A stretch of DNA of 64,000 nucleotides, from NCBI RefSeq assembly GCF_001949145.1, contig NW_019091408.1, forward strand, positions 808,335 through 872,334. Reading direction: 5' to 3'. Within the stretch, counting starts at the first letter, position 1; each line of letters begins with the position of its first letter. Of this stretch, positions 33,701 through 48,710 are shown piece by piece. This DNA comes from Acanthaster planci. Its lineage: Eukaryota > Echinodermata > Asteroidea > Valvatida > Acanthasteridae. The notes below the pieces were generated by a model, which had not been told where the DNA came from, made no database searches, and was given only the letters and a program-made list of their open reading frames with translations. A program made the translations under genes and the position numbers.

Positions 33701-36700
33701 CCCAGAGTTTCATCTACTTACATATGGTCCATGTACATGTACAATTTTGTACATGTACAGTACATGTACATGTACATACATGTACAGTACATGTATCTGC
33801 AATTCTGCCCCTCCCTGGAAAATGGTTTAAAACTGCCCATTCGCTTCCAGCAAAATTGCTGAATCTGATTTCCCTTGGTGAGACATCTGTGGCTATAAAT
33901 TTCCCTGGCATGTACTGATAATATTTTTGGCAGGAAATTTAACTGCTAAGGAAAAAAATGCACATGTACATGTATGCAAAACAGGGAGGTTTGTTTAATT
34001 TACCCAGTATACAGGCAAAACTGCCTGTCAAAGCAAAATTGTTTCTGCATCTCGTTAGAAATGGTGGGCAGGTGGCTTAATGAGACACTGATACTGTGCC
34101 AAAAATGTGTAGCCTGTTGCATGTGTAGGGAAAAAGCAAACGCAAACAAACATGAAAATGTCATTTCATTTCAGCCAAATGAACCGACTTTTTTCTAATG
34201 CGTTGTTCGTTATTTTATTTAATTTGGTTTTGTAATAAATGTTCATGTACTCATAAGATACCGGTAAGTCTTCTGAGATTTTTACAAAAAAATGGTTGTG
34301 ACAAACGTTAAATAGAGGACAGACATTTGCAATTCCTACAATCAAATTTCAGTTTTGTCATCTGATATGACAAAACTAATATGATGTTAACTATTATTGT
34401 AAAAACGTTTCTCAGGAAGATACATGTACATGTACAGTACATGTACCGGTACATGTGTATGTTTGTGTTCAGGTTATCTGCTCAAGGAATGGCAAAATCA
34501 TCCTGTTTCATGTTTGTCACTCTGTGGACAGACACCGTGATGTACGTTATTCCTTAAATACATGTAGCTCTCCTTAAATTCCAGTTTAAGATAACTTTAA
34601 AGAATAAAAAGCCATAGAGTTTGACACATTTCTCAAATGTTATACCTGTAGTACCCATGTTTTAACAGATAAATTGCTTTTCTCTGTAAGAGTGGTATTT
34701 TAGATTACCTGAAAAACATGAGTTGACAGTAACATGTACATGTATGTGCATGTCCCACTGGAACCCCTGATAAAAGCTGGACATTTTCATCAAGATCCTG
34801 ATTATTTTAACAAAGAACAACCAAATCCTATTAAACTGTGTAAACTGTAGACCGTATATCTCCATAATTATACAAATATCAGTAAAATTGTTGAAGTTCA
34901 TTACACTTGACTCTCAACACTGTTAAAGAAAGAGATGATTTTGGTTATGTGCAAATGTCCATAATTGAGAACTCTCAATGGACCATTTATCAAGTACAGT
35001 ATACCAGTTGCTACGGTGGACAGACCCAGTACCTCAAACATAATGAACCATTTATCAAGTACCAGTTGCCACCGTATTTTTGCTGTTTTCCAGGCATGCA
35101 TGCCAGGATTCCTGCCCAATTCACATACCGTACATCTACATGTACCGGTACATGTATGTAAACAGGCTGCCTGTTCTTTATTCGTGAAATATTTTCATGG
35201 AAACAGAATTCCAGTATGTCCAACATACCAGTAGGCCTATGGTACAATGAATATCTACCTCAGAAAGTTAAACATGTTAAACCCCCCATAGTGTTTCAAT
35301 GGTAAAATGAACAAACTTCCCAAATTAACACTATTTATCTGGTGTTCGTATTCTGTATTCCGGTTTTCCTCACTGCTGATGCACATGTACCAGTGTCTTC
35401 CATCGTTGTAATGCATTGATACCGTATTTCTGATGTGACGGGGCCGGATGTGCTACTGGTATGTCAACTGTTGATTTTTTTTAGGGTGAAACCCTTAATC
35501 CCTTGAGTTACAAAAGAGATCTTTCACATGATACTAACACAAACTTTGCACACTACAAATGTACACATGTGTACACTTGTGCCTGGCACCGTGACACTTT
35601 CTTGATTGTTTTTACGCTGATCAAGTCTTTAAGTCAAAATAAATAAACATGCGAAGCTGTAACATACGTGTGAGCATCAAGTTTGACTCACCCAGAGCTG
35701 TGGACGTGCTAGAAATAATAGTGGATGACCATCCATCTACATGTACCAGGTACAAGTACATGTACTGACAGCAATTTGTACCATGATCACTGTGTGTTGC
35801 AAGCAATACTGTGCCAACCGCTCAGCCCTAATACCACCAGATGTGGTCAGAAAACTGCCTGGCTGTTCACAATATCTAATTAGTTCCCCTCTTATGCCGG
35901 CCAATAATGATTGGCTTTGTGATGTGTCACACCCCTGTGGGCACACACTGTGGCCCAGTGTCAACACACATGGCTGGTTTTTCATTACACATTATTAACG
36001 TCTGCTGGTATATGCTGCATGTGTGTGAAGACATGAATATTTGATTCATGCATGTGACAGGACAGTTCACTGTGCTGCAGATGGATCCAAGCTCTGTATG
36101 TAACACACATGCAGGACATCACATAAAAGCACGACATGCAATGCACATGTATAGTATGTATTTCACTGGGTTATTGTATGGAAGAGTGAATGTACCGGGG
36201 GTGCATGTATCCCTGTACAGTGCGTTTCAAAATTACATGTACTAGTCAAATTCGTTTTAAACAGATAGTGTGTAAGCACAGTTTCTTATTTCCGTTTACC
36301 GGTAGTTACCTTTACTGTGTCAACTAATTAATATGACAATACATGTACATGTATAATCAAAGTATCAAATTATGAAAGCGGAAAACCTCAATTTTCCTGT
36401 CCCGGTGTGACTGAGAGATTGCATATCCAAACTGATCATTAACTGAAATTTAGAATTTACTGAACACCTGATATAGTTTTAAAGTGGCAATTATGAAGCT
36501 ACATGTATAAATTGTAAGTATATTTGCAATGTTGGTTTTTAAATGAAAAACTTTCTAAAAATGTACCAAAACCAAAATGATTTCTCACAGAAATCATACT
36601 GGATGCACATGTACGTACACTGTACAGTGTACATGAAGGTGAACAGACAGATGTTAATCATACAATGTCTGCTTCAAGTTCAAAAGCTTTCCTGTAACTT

Positions 36701-39700
36701 GCAGTTTAAGATGTACAAAATGTACATACAGTGCACACATACATGTACACCGTATGTATTTATTAGGTACATGTACATGTACATGTATGTGCACCCAGTG
36801 CCCATTCTTGACAACTCTTTCCTGACTTTCTGAACAAAATTCAGAGACATCAACTTATTCATCCAACAGCCCAAGGCTGGCAAATTATGCACGTGTGCAA
36901 AGGGAGCCTGTCCTCTTTAACACAAGTACTTGATGGCCTAGTGGCCCAGCTATAGTGCCACTTCTCTACTTGTGAAAGGAAATGTCTTAATACCCACAGG
37001 AGATTTACACCAGATCTTTACCAATGAGGGAAAACCAAGGGACAAAATTTCAGGGGAAAGTTTCTCACATGGGATTCCAATAAAGATCTTGTGTTTCGCC
37101 AAAATCATTAAGGAAACTGAAGGACTGCTTTCACTTTTCTCTGGACAGTCATGGACATGAATGTCTATCTCGTCATCTGCATGATCTTCCAAATTCAAAG
37201 CCAAAAAAAATGCAGACATGACACTTGGCACTCACACACGTTAACAATGTGTGTGACATAGAATTGGTTCCATTTACATAAAAATCCACTTTGCCACAGG
37301 ACCTGAAATGTTTAACGCTTGAACAAAATTACGTTACCTGAACATGTACCAGTACATGTTCTCAATACCCTCAGGTTTTCATAAATATCAAGTTGTCACA
37401 ATTTCCTACAGAGACAGGCCACAACCTCTCCCCGAAAGAAAGACTGACTTGATATCCTACACTGCAGGAACATGCGATGTCCTCAAGGTGTCCGAAATCA
37501 AACCATTTGCTGATGCTCCTTAACAATGCTGCCTTCCTCACAATCTGAATTACATGAAACTCACTCTCAAGTACTGGTACATGTACATGTGTATATGGAA
37601 GGGATCTTTGCTAACAAAATGCAGATTTTTGCTGCGACTGGGCCAAGTACTGGTACATGTACTCATTTCCTATGGGTCAAGTACCCCGGTTCCTCCAAGG
37701 CTGTGATTGCTGTCAGAAATTTAAGCCTGAGACTATGGGTACAGCCAAATACAAATTACTTAGTCGTTGCTTTAATACTCAACGGGAACTGGCTGCAGAA
37801 ACTGCCATACTGTAGACTTGTCTGCAATTTCAAGCAGCAGCCAAACAAATTTGGACCCAGACAACATGTACCGGTATTTCAACCATTTTACCACCACGTG
37901 ATTTGTTTTCTCTTACTTCACAGCTGCATTACGCTTTTTACATGGTCTTAGATAATGAAACAGAAGAACATCTGTACATGTCCGTGCATCATTTTCAGAG
38001 GAAAATTGGATATCCAAATAATGCACAGTGTAATGTACATATCGCAGCTCTGTTACACATGGAATCCAGCAACTACTCTTGAACACATGGATATTTGAAT
38101 ACGTAAATCGACCGCTGTAGCTTACAATATACCGGTACATGTACCTGTACATGCAGGCTAGCGCTGCACACGGGTCTATGGTACATGTAGGAGCTGCAGC
38201 CACTCCCCATAGGGTCGTGTGTGATAATTCAAGCCGCAGTCAAGAAATTCAAACACAGCTTCAGCCTTATTTCTCAGGCTCCTCATATGCATGTACATGT
38301 ACAGTGTACATACACGTATACATGTACATGTACATGTACGAGCACCTGTACCGGTATCTACTGAGAGATGTACGGTACTGAGGCTGTGTCCAGATTACAT
38401 GTACATGTACCTAGAATCCAGGGTCCAAAAAGACAAGGTACCCGAATGCTTGCACCTGACTTGAGTTGAACGACACTGAAGTTGGCCAGCTAGAATCCTC
38501 CCATCTGCTCGATTATTCACTGGCCCGGGGAATCCAAGTGCATGGTACTGGCAGTCACGCTGACCTACATGTACATGTACGCTGCTCGTCTAGGCACTTT
38601 GCTGAAGAGAATTGTTCAATGAGCATCAACATGTACCAGTAGTGTTCTCCTCGCTTTACAGTTCAAGACCACATGTGCATATCTCATCTGTTGGCTGGAG
38701 ACATCAGGAAATCAGTAAAAATAAGGCCGTACAAACACACGGTGAATTTTTGCTGTTTGCGTGACAAGGTTTTTCAACAGCCAAAATGCGCTGTCACAGC
38801 GTGCAAACATAAGAAGGCAACAAATAGGATAACATGGATACACGTGTTTAGCCTTTACAGAAAGCTGGCTGACAAAAACTGAAGAACTCAAGTACTGAAA
38901 AAAAAGAAACCCTCTACTCAAAAAAATGCATGCAGTAAACATGAGAAATCAAACAAATGCCACACGGTAGGAAACAGCATACCTGAGCAGAATGGGCATG
39001 ATATGCGTCTCCAAGTCAACTGTCTATGGCAAGCACATACAGTGTAGGAAAGTGACACATGCATAGCCTGTGGCTTCCATTAGGGCATGTGTTACATGTA
39101 TTTGCAGCAGTAGCCACAACTTTTGGACATGACCATATTACAAGTACATGTACAATGCATGTACATGTACTTATACCAGAACAGCTTTTGGTGGTACTGG
39201 GACATGCAAATGTACACTTTGAATTTAAATTCTACAGTACAGTTGTTTCACTGACACAGCTTTCAGTGGTTTTGGATCGAGGGGAGTGTCAACTCCATGG
39301 TGAGCTATTCCATTTGTTCATGTTGCATGATTGTTACCAGGGGAAAAGGGCCTGGGTCGGCTTTTGCCCCATGCAGAAAAGGAGCGCCCTTGCAAGCTTC
39401 TCCTGCCCAGACCCACTATGGTGGCATCCTGCATGGTGCAACGAGCAGGCAGAGCTCAGAAAAAGGGTACAGTATATTTCATAGTGTGGACGCAAACAGT
39501 TTTTATGGCACCATTCAGCATAAGTGTGCCAGAAGTGTTACACGTACATGTACATATGTATGTAAATGTATAACAGTACATGTACATGTATATCTGTGGT
39601 GATTCAACCCTCCAAATTGGTTGACAGGTGGATTCATTACACCTGATAAATTGATTAGGCTGATTAATCAGTATCCTAGCCCTGTTGACACACTGATTGG

Positions 39701-41261
39701 ATGACTGATAGGGGCACAGGTGTACACAAATCCTTGACAAAGACCAGAACAGGAACCATTTAATTGCTTGGGGAATCAGGACTGATCAGTAGTACAAATG
39801 CTGGGCCCATAAATTTGATAACAAAACCAAGAAATAGACAATAGGTTTTCAGTCACTTGAGCTCTGTAAATTTATACCTCCCCTGCAAACTGTTTTTTTT
39901 TTGTTAGAGGTGGGTCAGAGGACAGTTGATCACACCACAAACGCCTACTGGTAGCCCCTCAACCATGTCAACAAAATCTTCTTCCAAAAGTAAGGAAAGA
40001 CGGGAAGTCACATGTACGGTACACGTAGTACATACCGATGCACGTATTCTGGAATTAGTGCCAAAACAGGAAGACATATATACGCTAGGAAAACATACCG
40101 GTACATGTACACTGCACTTGAGCAAGTGTTCCAGACCATGTGCAAAAGTGCATATTTTCTGTTTGTGCTTGAAGAACTGTTACTTACCGGTACTTGTGCC
40201 GGTACCTGTACAGTATGATCATTTGAAATACATTTTATTCAAAATGGAATTACATTGTAACTGTGACTTGGAAAACTCAGTTCTAGTCTCATGTCATGGG
40301 GTGAGATTCCTGAGACTCTAAATTTGAATTCTCCTCATGTCACAAACCATGACCTACACATGCACTATACATGTACATGCACCACTTGCCACAACCCATA
40401 AAGCCTGGATTTGTCAAGATGTATGTACAGTAAAATGGACAGGTCTGTCAAAGTCAATGAAGAAAATCTCACTTTGAGAAATGATACAAGTACATGTACA
40501 TGTTGGCCATGGTATTGCAGGATACTGTACGTACATGTACATTGTTGACAACGTTCGCCTACCACTTCCCTGACATTCTGGAATGTAATTTAGTAAGCTG
40601 TACCTTACATCCCTGAATACACTAGAACTATCTCTCACTTGAATACTGACTATAAGTTGTGAGTTACTGTACACATTATATTGTACATACACTGTATGTA
40701 CTGTACATTCACTACTACTGGTATACTGCTAGGACAGCAGAATTCAGTCTTTATGGTCTTGGCCACTGCAACAAACCCTTATTTGGCTGCTGGTGGATGT
40801 TTGTGAGAAACAATAACAGGTGTTTACTATTATCTGCTTGGGAACACACTGGTGAAGGTCTCAATACCAGCACAGTGCAATGAACCAATACATGTACAGT
40901 ACATGTGTATGAACATGTACACACAATGTACCAGTGCATGTACCAGTACATGTAGGTCTGGTACTGGTACTTGGGTTTTGTCACATTTTATTTGGCCAGC
41001 CAGGAATTGGAAATGGACTGAGACAAAGACAGCCACGTGCACCTGGTGCAATACACCTACCTGTATATCAGCCTGTCGGCCTACCAGTAAATGTACAACT
41101 TACAAAAAACCATGTAAATTTGTACCAGTTCATATACATACATGTACATGTAAGTAAACCTCCATATACATGTATACTGGTAAGCTGCCTTGACCCCATG
41201 CCTTGAGCACTCCCCAAACAGTTCTTCATCACTGGTCAATGCTGTCAGTGGCTGTGTGGAC

Positions 41262-41563
41262 CTTGTGCATGTACATGTACATATGTATGTGCATGTACAT
41301 GTACATATGTATGTGCATGTACATGTACATATGTATGTGTATGTGCATGTACATGTACATATGTACATGTATGTGCATGTACATGTACATATGTATGTGC
41401 ATGTACATGTACATATGTACATGTATGTGCATGTACATGTACATATGTATGTGCATGTACATGTACATGTACATATGTATGTGCATGTACATGTACATAT
41501 GTACATGTATGTGCATGTACATGTGTACATGTATGTACATATGTATGTACATGTACATGAAAC
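41262..41563. repeat. Minisatellite of ACATGT-type units
   Basis: An almost uninterrupted array of GTGCATGTACATGTACATAT plus GTAT, about 24 bp. There are variant units with an inserted GTACATGTAT or GTGTAT. All six frames are open because no stop codon can form, so the long frames here are artefacts. Confidence 0.95.
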
Positions 41564-44500
41564 TGGAATAAGACCAGAGAGTGATAATGCTGTGTCAGAA
41601 GTGACAGGCCTCTTAATTAATACAGTAGTTGTTTTTGAGTGCAAATGGGAATAATTTTGTACGAACACCAAGTACTGTACTGATTCATTCTTACTACAGC
41701 TTGCATGCCTATTCACAAACTACATGAATCTGTGGATGTTGAAACTCTCACAGAATTTTATAACCATTGGGAATACACTGTCAGTACATGTCCACATATG
41801 CAAATGTCTGGTCTCTTTTACGGTGCCATACTCATTTCTGTAAACGCTGTATTAATGCAAACAGAATCTGCACATTCTGCCATTTTACTTCTTCCAAACA
41901 ACCCAACACCCAAAAACCTTGTTCAGGATGTTGCTGACAACTACAGCAAATTAAATCTGGCGCGGTGGACGGATGAAACATTAAACCATTGTACATGTAC
42001 TGACATACATGTATACATGTATATACATGTACCTATGGTACAATACACATACATGAACATGTCTTACCGGTGTGTAACAATACTAAATTCCACTATGAAT
42101 TTTCCATGATCCATGACGAGAAATGTGTTAATGGTAAACCTGTACATACATGTACATGTACGGTACTACAGTGCATATCTTTTTTGGGAAAGGCTGATTT
42201 CAGATCTACTGTACATAGTTTCTGACTCATCGGTATTTACAAAACAAAATTCTCACTGCAATGTCGCCACTGGACGACTGCGCATTGAATTGATAAGATC
42301 TGCAATACATGAGCTCTTAAATCTAATTTTTGAATGCAACGTGCAGACAAGTGCCTCTGAAAAGTTAGAAGTCTTACATGTAACTGCTGCAGAATCCAAT
42401 TTGACTTATCAATCCTTGACATTTTCCTGAGGACCCAAATTAGTGAGAGGTTGCAAGAAGCATAATTTAATAACAAGTTTTGACAAGATGGCGCGAATCA
42501 GAGGAAATGAGATACATGAAAGACTGTGGATCAGAAAACAGTATTACCGTTATTAAAAGAAAAGTCTGCCAAGGTCACATGAGCCATGCTAACATGTATC
42601 CAAGGTCATTTACCGGCATATACTACACGTGTAGATATTAGAACAGGGTTTGAAATTTATAAAAAAATTTAACCCTAACCCACCCAATCCATCAAAATCC
42701 ACTAGGTTATGGAGGATTTCGCAGAAGGGCAAGGATGCTCCACTGTTATGCTATATGGGACTTGACAACTCCTGAAAGTCAGAGGCGATGACTGCAGAAA
42801 CAACTTAGCATATCACTACATGTACATGTACATAGGGTTCTGTGGAAGAAGGAATTGCTGGTACATGTAGATGTAAGAAAACCTGACAGGGACGTGAACA
42901 CTCCTACCCGGTATGATAGGAAAAGTGTAGACTTATGGTTCCGACTCCAGAAGAAGAAACCTCTTGAAAGTCTAAATTTGTGCAAAGAGGGTGAACAGTG
43001 GTTTCCTGTACTGGAGGAGTTTGGAGGATTACATGTACATGTACGTTCCAAGCAAAACCGACTGGGAAATTGTGGTTAATACACTTCACAAATACATGTA
43101 CGGGTACATGTACATGTAACGTGCAATCTGTGTTCCCGTTAATGTGCAATGGTGTGCAACATGAAAGGCACAGGTGCACGGCTATTACAAGCAGAGTAAG
43201 AGTGAGAGTCACGTAGGGAGTTCTCAAAAGTGATGGCATGGGCAGAGCCAATTACAAAATTACCGACATGTGTTTGATGCACTGCTTCAAAAATAAAACA
43301 TTTTATCTATTTGCAGAAATCCTGACACTACCAATTATTAATATTCATGAATATCACTTCTTATATACATGTACATGTACCGTACTTCCTCGCCTTTGTC
43401 GGGTAGTGGAAGTCAACTGAAAAAATGGCAGAACAAACCTGTATAAAACAATCTGCTTTCACAGGAAAACAAAGGAGAAACTGTGTGGAGAATCTCTTGC
43501 ATTTCTAATGTTTTGTTACATGTACTTAAGCTTCAAATGAGCTATTCCATAAACCATACACTGTATGTACATGTACGGTACATGTACTCTCTCAGCATTT
43601 GAAATCCATCCAGCATTTCAGAGAACATTTACAATTGTATTGCAGAAAGTGTCACCAAGCCTCTTACATGTAAAATGTACATCACATGGGGCTTGATCAT
43701 GTTGATACTCCTCCCAAACATGCTCTGTACAAAGAATGTGCCACTGGTTTTTAGTACACTGGAAGATTTCGGACTAACTCTAAGGTTCCAACATGTACCG
43801 GATACAAGTGGTAAAATGCCTTGGCAGTTGTAATTTTGTTTCATTTTTCATGATGGCTGAAAAATCTTTGCCCATCAGAAAAACCTGCACATTAACACAC
43901 TAGACTCCACAAAATGTGTGTCTATGTACATGTATGATACCCAGTACATGTACAGTGTACAGGTACATGTACATGTACTAACATACCGGTACAGTGTAAT
44001 GTACATGTACATGTACAAGTACCGTATGTTACATGTCTGTGTACAGTACATGTACATTGTACATGTATAACCTGCATCATGTACACATTTGTACCGAAAA
44101 AAAAATCACAAAGTTCACATTCGGTCTCTCCCTAGCAGTATTTTCACATACAACTGTAACCCTGCATAATGTGCATACATATGTACTGGTACATGTAATG
44201 TGTAATGCATGTGTCAGGAGTAAGATAATTAGTCTGAGCCATACTCTAAACATATGGACCTAGGACCATGAATCATTGATGGGGCTGGTGACAGAAAATA
44301 ACAGCATCTTTCATTAATGGTTTAATGTATTTTTCTACGAGCCCTTACTGTATCTCTCCCTGTCGGTGTACATGTACATGTATTTGATATTAGCATGCTG
44401 GGCATCATAAACCACATGCTGGCGTTTCAAATTACGGCTCCCTTGCTCTGTGTATCGATGTATTGTACATGTACGGTATTTCATTAGTGCTTTTTCTCTT

Positions 44501-45034
44501 GGGAAGGCTTTGAGCTTAAATTTGAAAATGTCATCAGGGGGGTCCCTTTTAATATCGTGTAAGTGTTGATGAGACTTTCATCATGTTGGGAAGTGCTTTG
44601 TAATATGAAAGTGCTACATGCATGTACTAAGTGCTGACTGCTCTCACCCTGAAACTTTCACGTTTAAAAGGTCTGACTTACTGGTACTAACGTACATGTA
44701 CATGCAGATTACACAGAAGAGTTGGTGGGCATGATCGATTGATACCGGTATGAATTACCCAATCCGCTGTGTAATGGGTCGATCCTGTGGTTTATCTCAA
44801 ATTTAACTTCCTCTTTTCAAAAAATCTTCCCCAACCATCAATTACATGTAGGAAGAAAAAGCAATTAACTGATGGCAGAGTTGATAAATCGTGCAATAAG
44901 ATCAACCAACTGTGCAAAGATCAACCGATCGTGCAGATCGACTGATCGCATCCAACACGGTTGTGAAATGTGGAAAAAAATATAATTTCCAAATCTGTGT
45001 GCGACTGAAAAAAGGATGTCCAAGTTGCTGAAGC

Positions 45035-45637
45035 TTAACCACTTGCTGCCGAGTGTTTTTAAAAATGCAGTGCACACATACAGGAGATTTTCAAGATTTC
45101 TACATGTAGTTTTTAAAATTCTTCAAAAATTCATCATTTCATTTAATGGACATTTACACCCACACGAATGACTGTTTGGTGGCTACTCTAAGATGACAGG
45201 TAACCTTCATTGACTCCTGAATATTTCAGCCAGGCCTGCCGCCCTGTAAAGAGAGCCCAAAATTGAGGTGTTGCGTAATTTCCATTGTCCCCAGTGATGC
45301 GAGAGGTGTCTTTTCAAATGCGGCTGGATTAGCATGCAGTGGTGCTGTGTCACTCATCAATGCAGCCCTCGGGCACTTTTGTCCGCGGTGCCAATCTGTG
45401 GGCGTGGCATGCCCAAAACAGTGGTGTACTATTTAAAGACAGTGACGAATTACCTTCAAAAAATGCATGCCAAAAAATGATGGCAATTCCTAGCAGCAGG
45501 TCTTTTGTTCCGAGTACGGTCTTTTGTTACAGGGACCAGCTCTTTTGTCCCATGGCATTTTGGGCACCCCGGCTCTGCATATAAACCCATAGTGCTCAAA
45601 ACAGGGTTCCCTGGCATGCCTGGCAGCAAGTGGTGAA
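45035..45637 (+). mobile_element. piggyBac-like MITE, copy 2 (about 600 bp)
   Basis: Left end: TTAACCACTTGCTGCCGAG. Right end reverse-complemented: TTCACCACTTGCTGCCAGG, where the right TTAA has become TGAA. It aligns end to end with 24392-24984 in the same orientation and is nearly the same length, with visible divergence. It carries TTTGTTCC, TTTGTTAC and GCATATAAA at the same relative places. Confidence 0.85.
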
Positions 45638-45859
45638 CTTCTAGAAGTTGCTTTGAATCTGACACTTTCCAGGGTCAGTGTGCCACGCACATCTACATGT
45701 ACATGTAGCTTAACAAGTTAGGCTGTCTGAAATGGTTTAGGCTGTCCAGAGGATGCTGGGATAACCATAGTAAAATTTTGTATTCAAAGAATCATAAAGC
45801 ATTTACCTGTACCGGTATGTACCTGTCAATGCTACCAGTATACTTCATGCAAGTGTACA

Positions 45860-45891
45860 ATGTACCGGTACATGTACATGTACCGGTACAT
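45860..45891. repeat. 32-bp perfect palindrome built from TACCGGTA and TACATGTA
   Basis: ATGTACCGGTACATGT is followed by its exact reverse complement. It is the longest perfect palindrome I noticed in the palindrome domain, and more ACATGTAC runs flank it. Confidence 0.9.
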
Positions 45892-48601
45892 GTACATGTA
45901 CCAGTAGGCAGTAAGTGTACATGTACTTGTACATGTACATGTAGGTGAATCTACGAGGTCATGCAACTTGGTTGCTTTAAACTACATGTAAGTTTTCATC
46001 CAGGATCCGGAAGGGAATTGTCCTCTTTTTCCCCCACAAAAAATGGTTCGTTTGTTTGTTTCTTTGTTTTTTGGTAGGATTTTTGATCTCCCCAAATAGG
46101 CATGTGTGTCATTGTTGCCGTATAATACTTACTGTTTCTTCTATGTGCTTTGGTGTCCCCTGTTACATGTAGAGTTAGTGTTTATATCATTGTGAAGGTA
46201 CATCATCTGATTTTAAACTTTTGTTTTTATCTTATATGAATCATTTTTATGAGTGTTTGCAGGGCCCCAATGGAAACCAGTTTTAATAAACTGTTTGGGA
46301 ATACCCTGGCCCCCAGATAAATGAAATACATGTAAACAAATAAATGGAAAAGTAAAAAATGGAAACAATGTGATTCCTAACTGGGTTCACTAACCAAGAG
46401 AGTAACTATTTTCCTGTTTCTTTCTAAGACCTGGAGAGTATTATTGAATTATGTGTGTGATGTGTCACATCCAGGCATAATGTTCCCTTCCTGGTTAAAT
46501 CCCTTGCAAATCTTTGGCCCCCACTGGTACTTGTGAGCAAGAAAAAAATATACCGGTACTTGTACATGCACAAATTACACTTGATTCATTTTTTAAAAGC
46601 ATAATTGTGAACTACCGGTATGAACATGTACATGTGCCCTGTACATGTACAGGTATACATGTACATGTGCAGTACACGTACATGTACAATGTGCATGTAC
46701 AAAACATTCGCACATGTACATGTATGTACACGTACGTGTACAAGTCCCGGTTCACACATGTACAGCGTACGGTAATTTCCAGTAAATGTGATTTGTGAAG
46801 TTTTACATGTTTTGAAGTTAATTCCATTTACCATGTTTACATGTACACTGTACATGTACGTATACAGGAATATACATGAAGGCTTATCCTTATTGTACAC
46901 TTGACTGAAATTAATCATTGGAGAGAGTCATTTTTGTGGTGCACACATTTTCAGCAGCTGCACAACATTTCACACAGTGTCCATGGTTTCAGGCCACTCA
47001 AAGTAGTTGCTAAGTCTTCTTTGTTGCTGCTGCTGTTTTAGCAGGGAGCTTTATCCATCAGTCATGTCAGTGAACTTGCATATTTAGACCTTCAATGGAT
47101 CGTAAATGTACAAAGGTGTGAGTTGCAAGAGTCTGGGTTGGCTAATTGAAATCATGATTTCATTAAAATGATTCTTTTAAATCACTGATTTTATTCAACA
47201 TTTAAAATCTTTTTCCTGAAGAAGGCAAGAATTGTTTAATTTTTTGTCTAGATTTTTCAACCGATTTGTAAATGTTTTGCAAATAAGAAATTCCCTTTTG
47301 TGAACCCTTCCCTACTTACAGCACATGTGATGAGAAACTTATACCGGTAGGTGTACAGTACATGTCTTGCACACATTATCTGGATTGGCAGGAATATTCT
47401 GTTCAATTCCAACCACTTGCTTTTTATATAAATCAGCTTTTCAGATTCAATGCATGAATTCATGTAAATTTACATTACAATCATAATTTCACTTGATTTA
47501 AATCGTCAAGCTCTCTATCGGTATAGCTGGGTTGGCATTCATCGTGTGAAGTTCTTTTGTTAGGGAAATTTGAACCGAGTTGTGGGGACACTTCTGAGTC
47601 CCAACAACGTTTTCAGTCTCCACAAAACACCGGTGGGTGAAATGTGGAGTGTACATGTATGTCCCCACAACTACGGTATAGGAGTGTGTGTACTGGTACA
47701 TGTACTATCTGCACAAGTACATGTATACATGGGATTCGAAAGGTTGGCACTGTAATTACCATGCAGTGAAACCAAAAACAGTTTAAACAAATGTTCTTAA
47801 TTCAGTAAGTTTTAATCCAGCCTGAGTCCCAACTTCATTAATCACAAGAGGCTGGATCACAAACCAACCTACATGTACATGTATCATAATGAGACAACGT
47901 TTTCATGTTTTTGCAGACATTTATCTGGTTTTAGGACCCAGAGCTCTACTTCTTAAATAGAGATGTCCCAGGACAAGATTATTTTTCCAAATAAAGTCTA
48001 AAAAGTCAAGTACATTTTGGGAAGAGTTCCATACATAAACATCACTTATTGGTATTTTCCCTGTAGTTGTTTAGTAAGAAAAGATAACATACCGGTTTAT
48101 CTGAAAATGTTAAATTTACCTAAAGCAGGTAAAATATGTTCATTTACCAGTACTCAGAAAACACATGTAGAAGTGTTCAGACCAGTCTCATACGGTTTTG
48201 TGCACAGGTGTCTAGTGATGTCCATACATATACAACGTACCTGTTAAACACTTCCTGTATTTTCAGTGAATTTCAAATGCCTACATGAATTCCAATTTTT
48301 TTTAGGTTCTAGGCATTCCCCACATGAATTTGTAAATTTGGGCTCAACCAGTGGATCTACACAATTAAAATGCAAGAAAATCGGTCACGTCTGTCAATGC
48401 CAGGGGAATCAACCGGTCACCTGTTTTCCAAGACAGGCATGACAGGTACATGTACATACATGTATCATGTATACTGGTACATCATTATGTACCAGTATGG
48501 TTCATGTAGACATGGCCAATTGTTTTAGAGAAGGAACTGTCTGGAATTTAGCACAGAGTGCCCAATTTGACCAATACATGTACATGTACATGTAGGCCTA
48601 A

Positions 48602-48710
48602 GCCTTTTGCATGATTAATTTGAATAAAATCTGGTGCACTGAGTTTACGTGAATTTAAAGGACAACATGTAAGTGTGCCAGATTTTACTCAAATTGAACT
48701 CGCAAAAGGC
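48602..48710. repeat. Foldback, arms about 38 bp, total 109 bp
   Basis: The left arm GCCTTTTGC...AATTTGAATAAAATCTGG pairs with the right arm CCAGATTTTACTCAAATT...GCAAAAGGC, with few mismatches and a loop of about 30 bases. The right arm begins AAGTGTGCCA, a word that recurs across the window. Confidence 0.8.

Noticed and set aside
41190-41654. Open frames of 109-211 codons on both strands
   Set aside because: They are translations of the ACATGT minisatellite, which contains no stop codon in any frame.
42855-43079. 74-codon frame with a plausible protein-like centre (RKPDRDVNTP)
   Set aside because: Both ends are ACATGTAC-type sequence, there are no convincing splice sites, and no family is recognisable.
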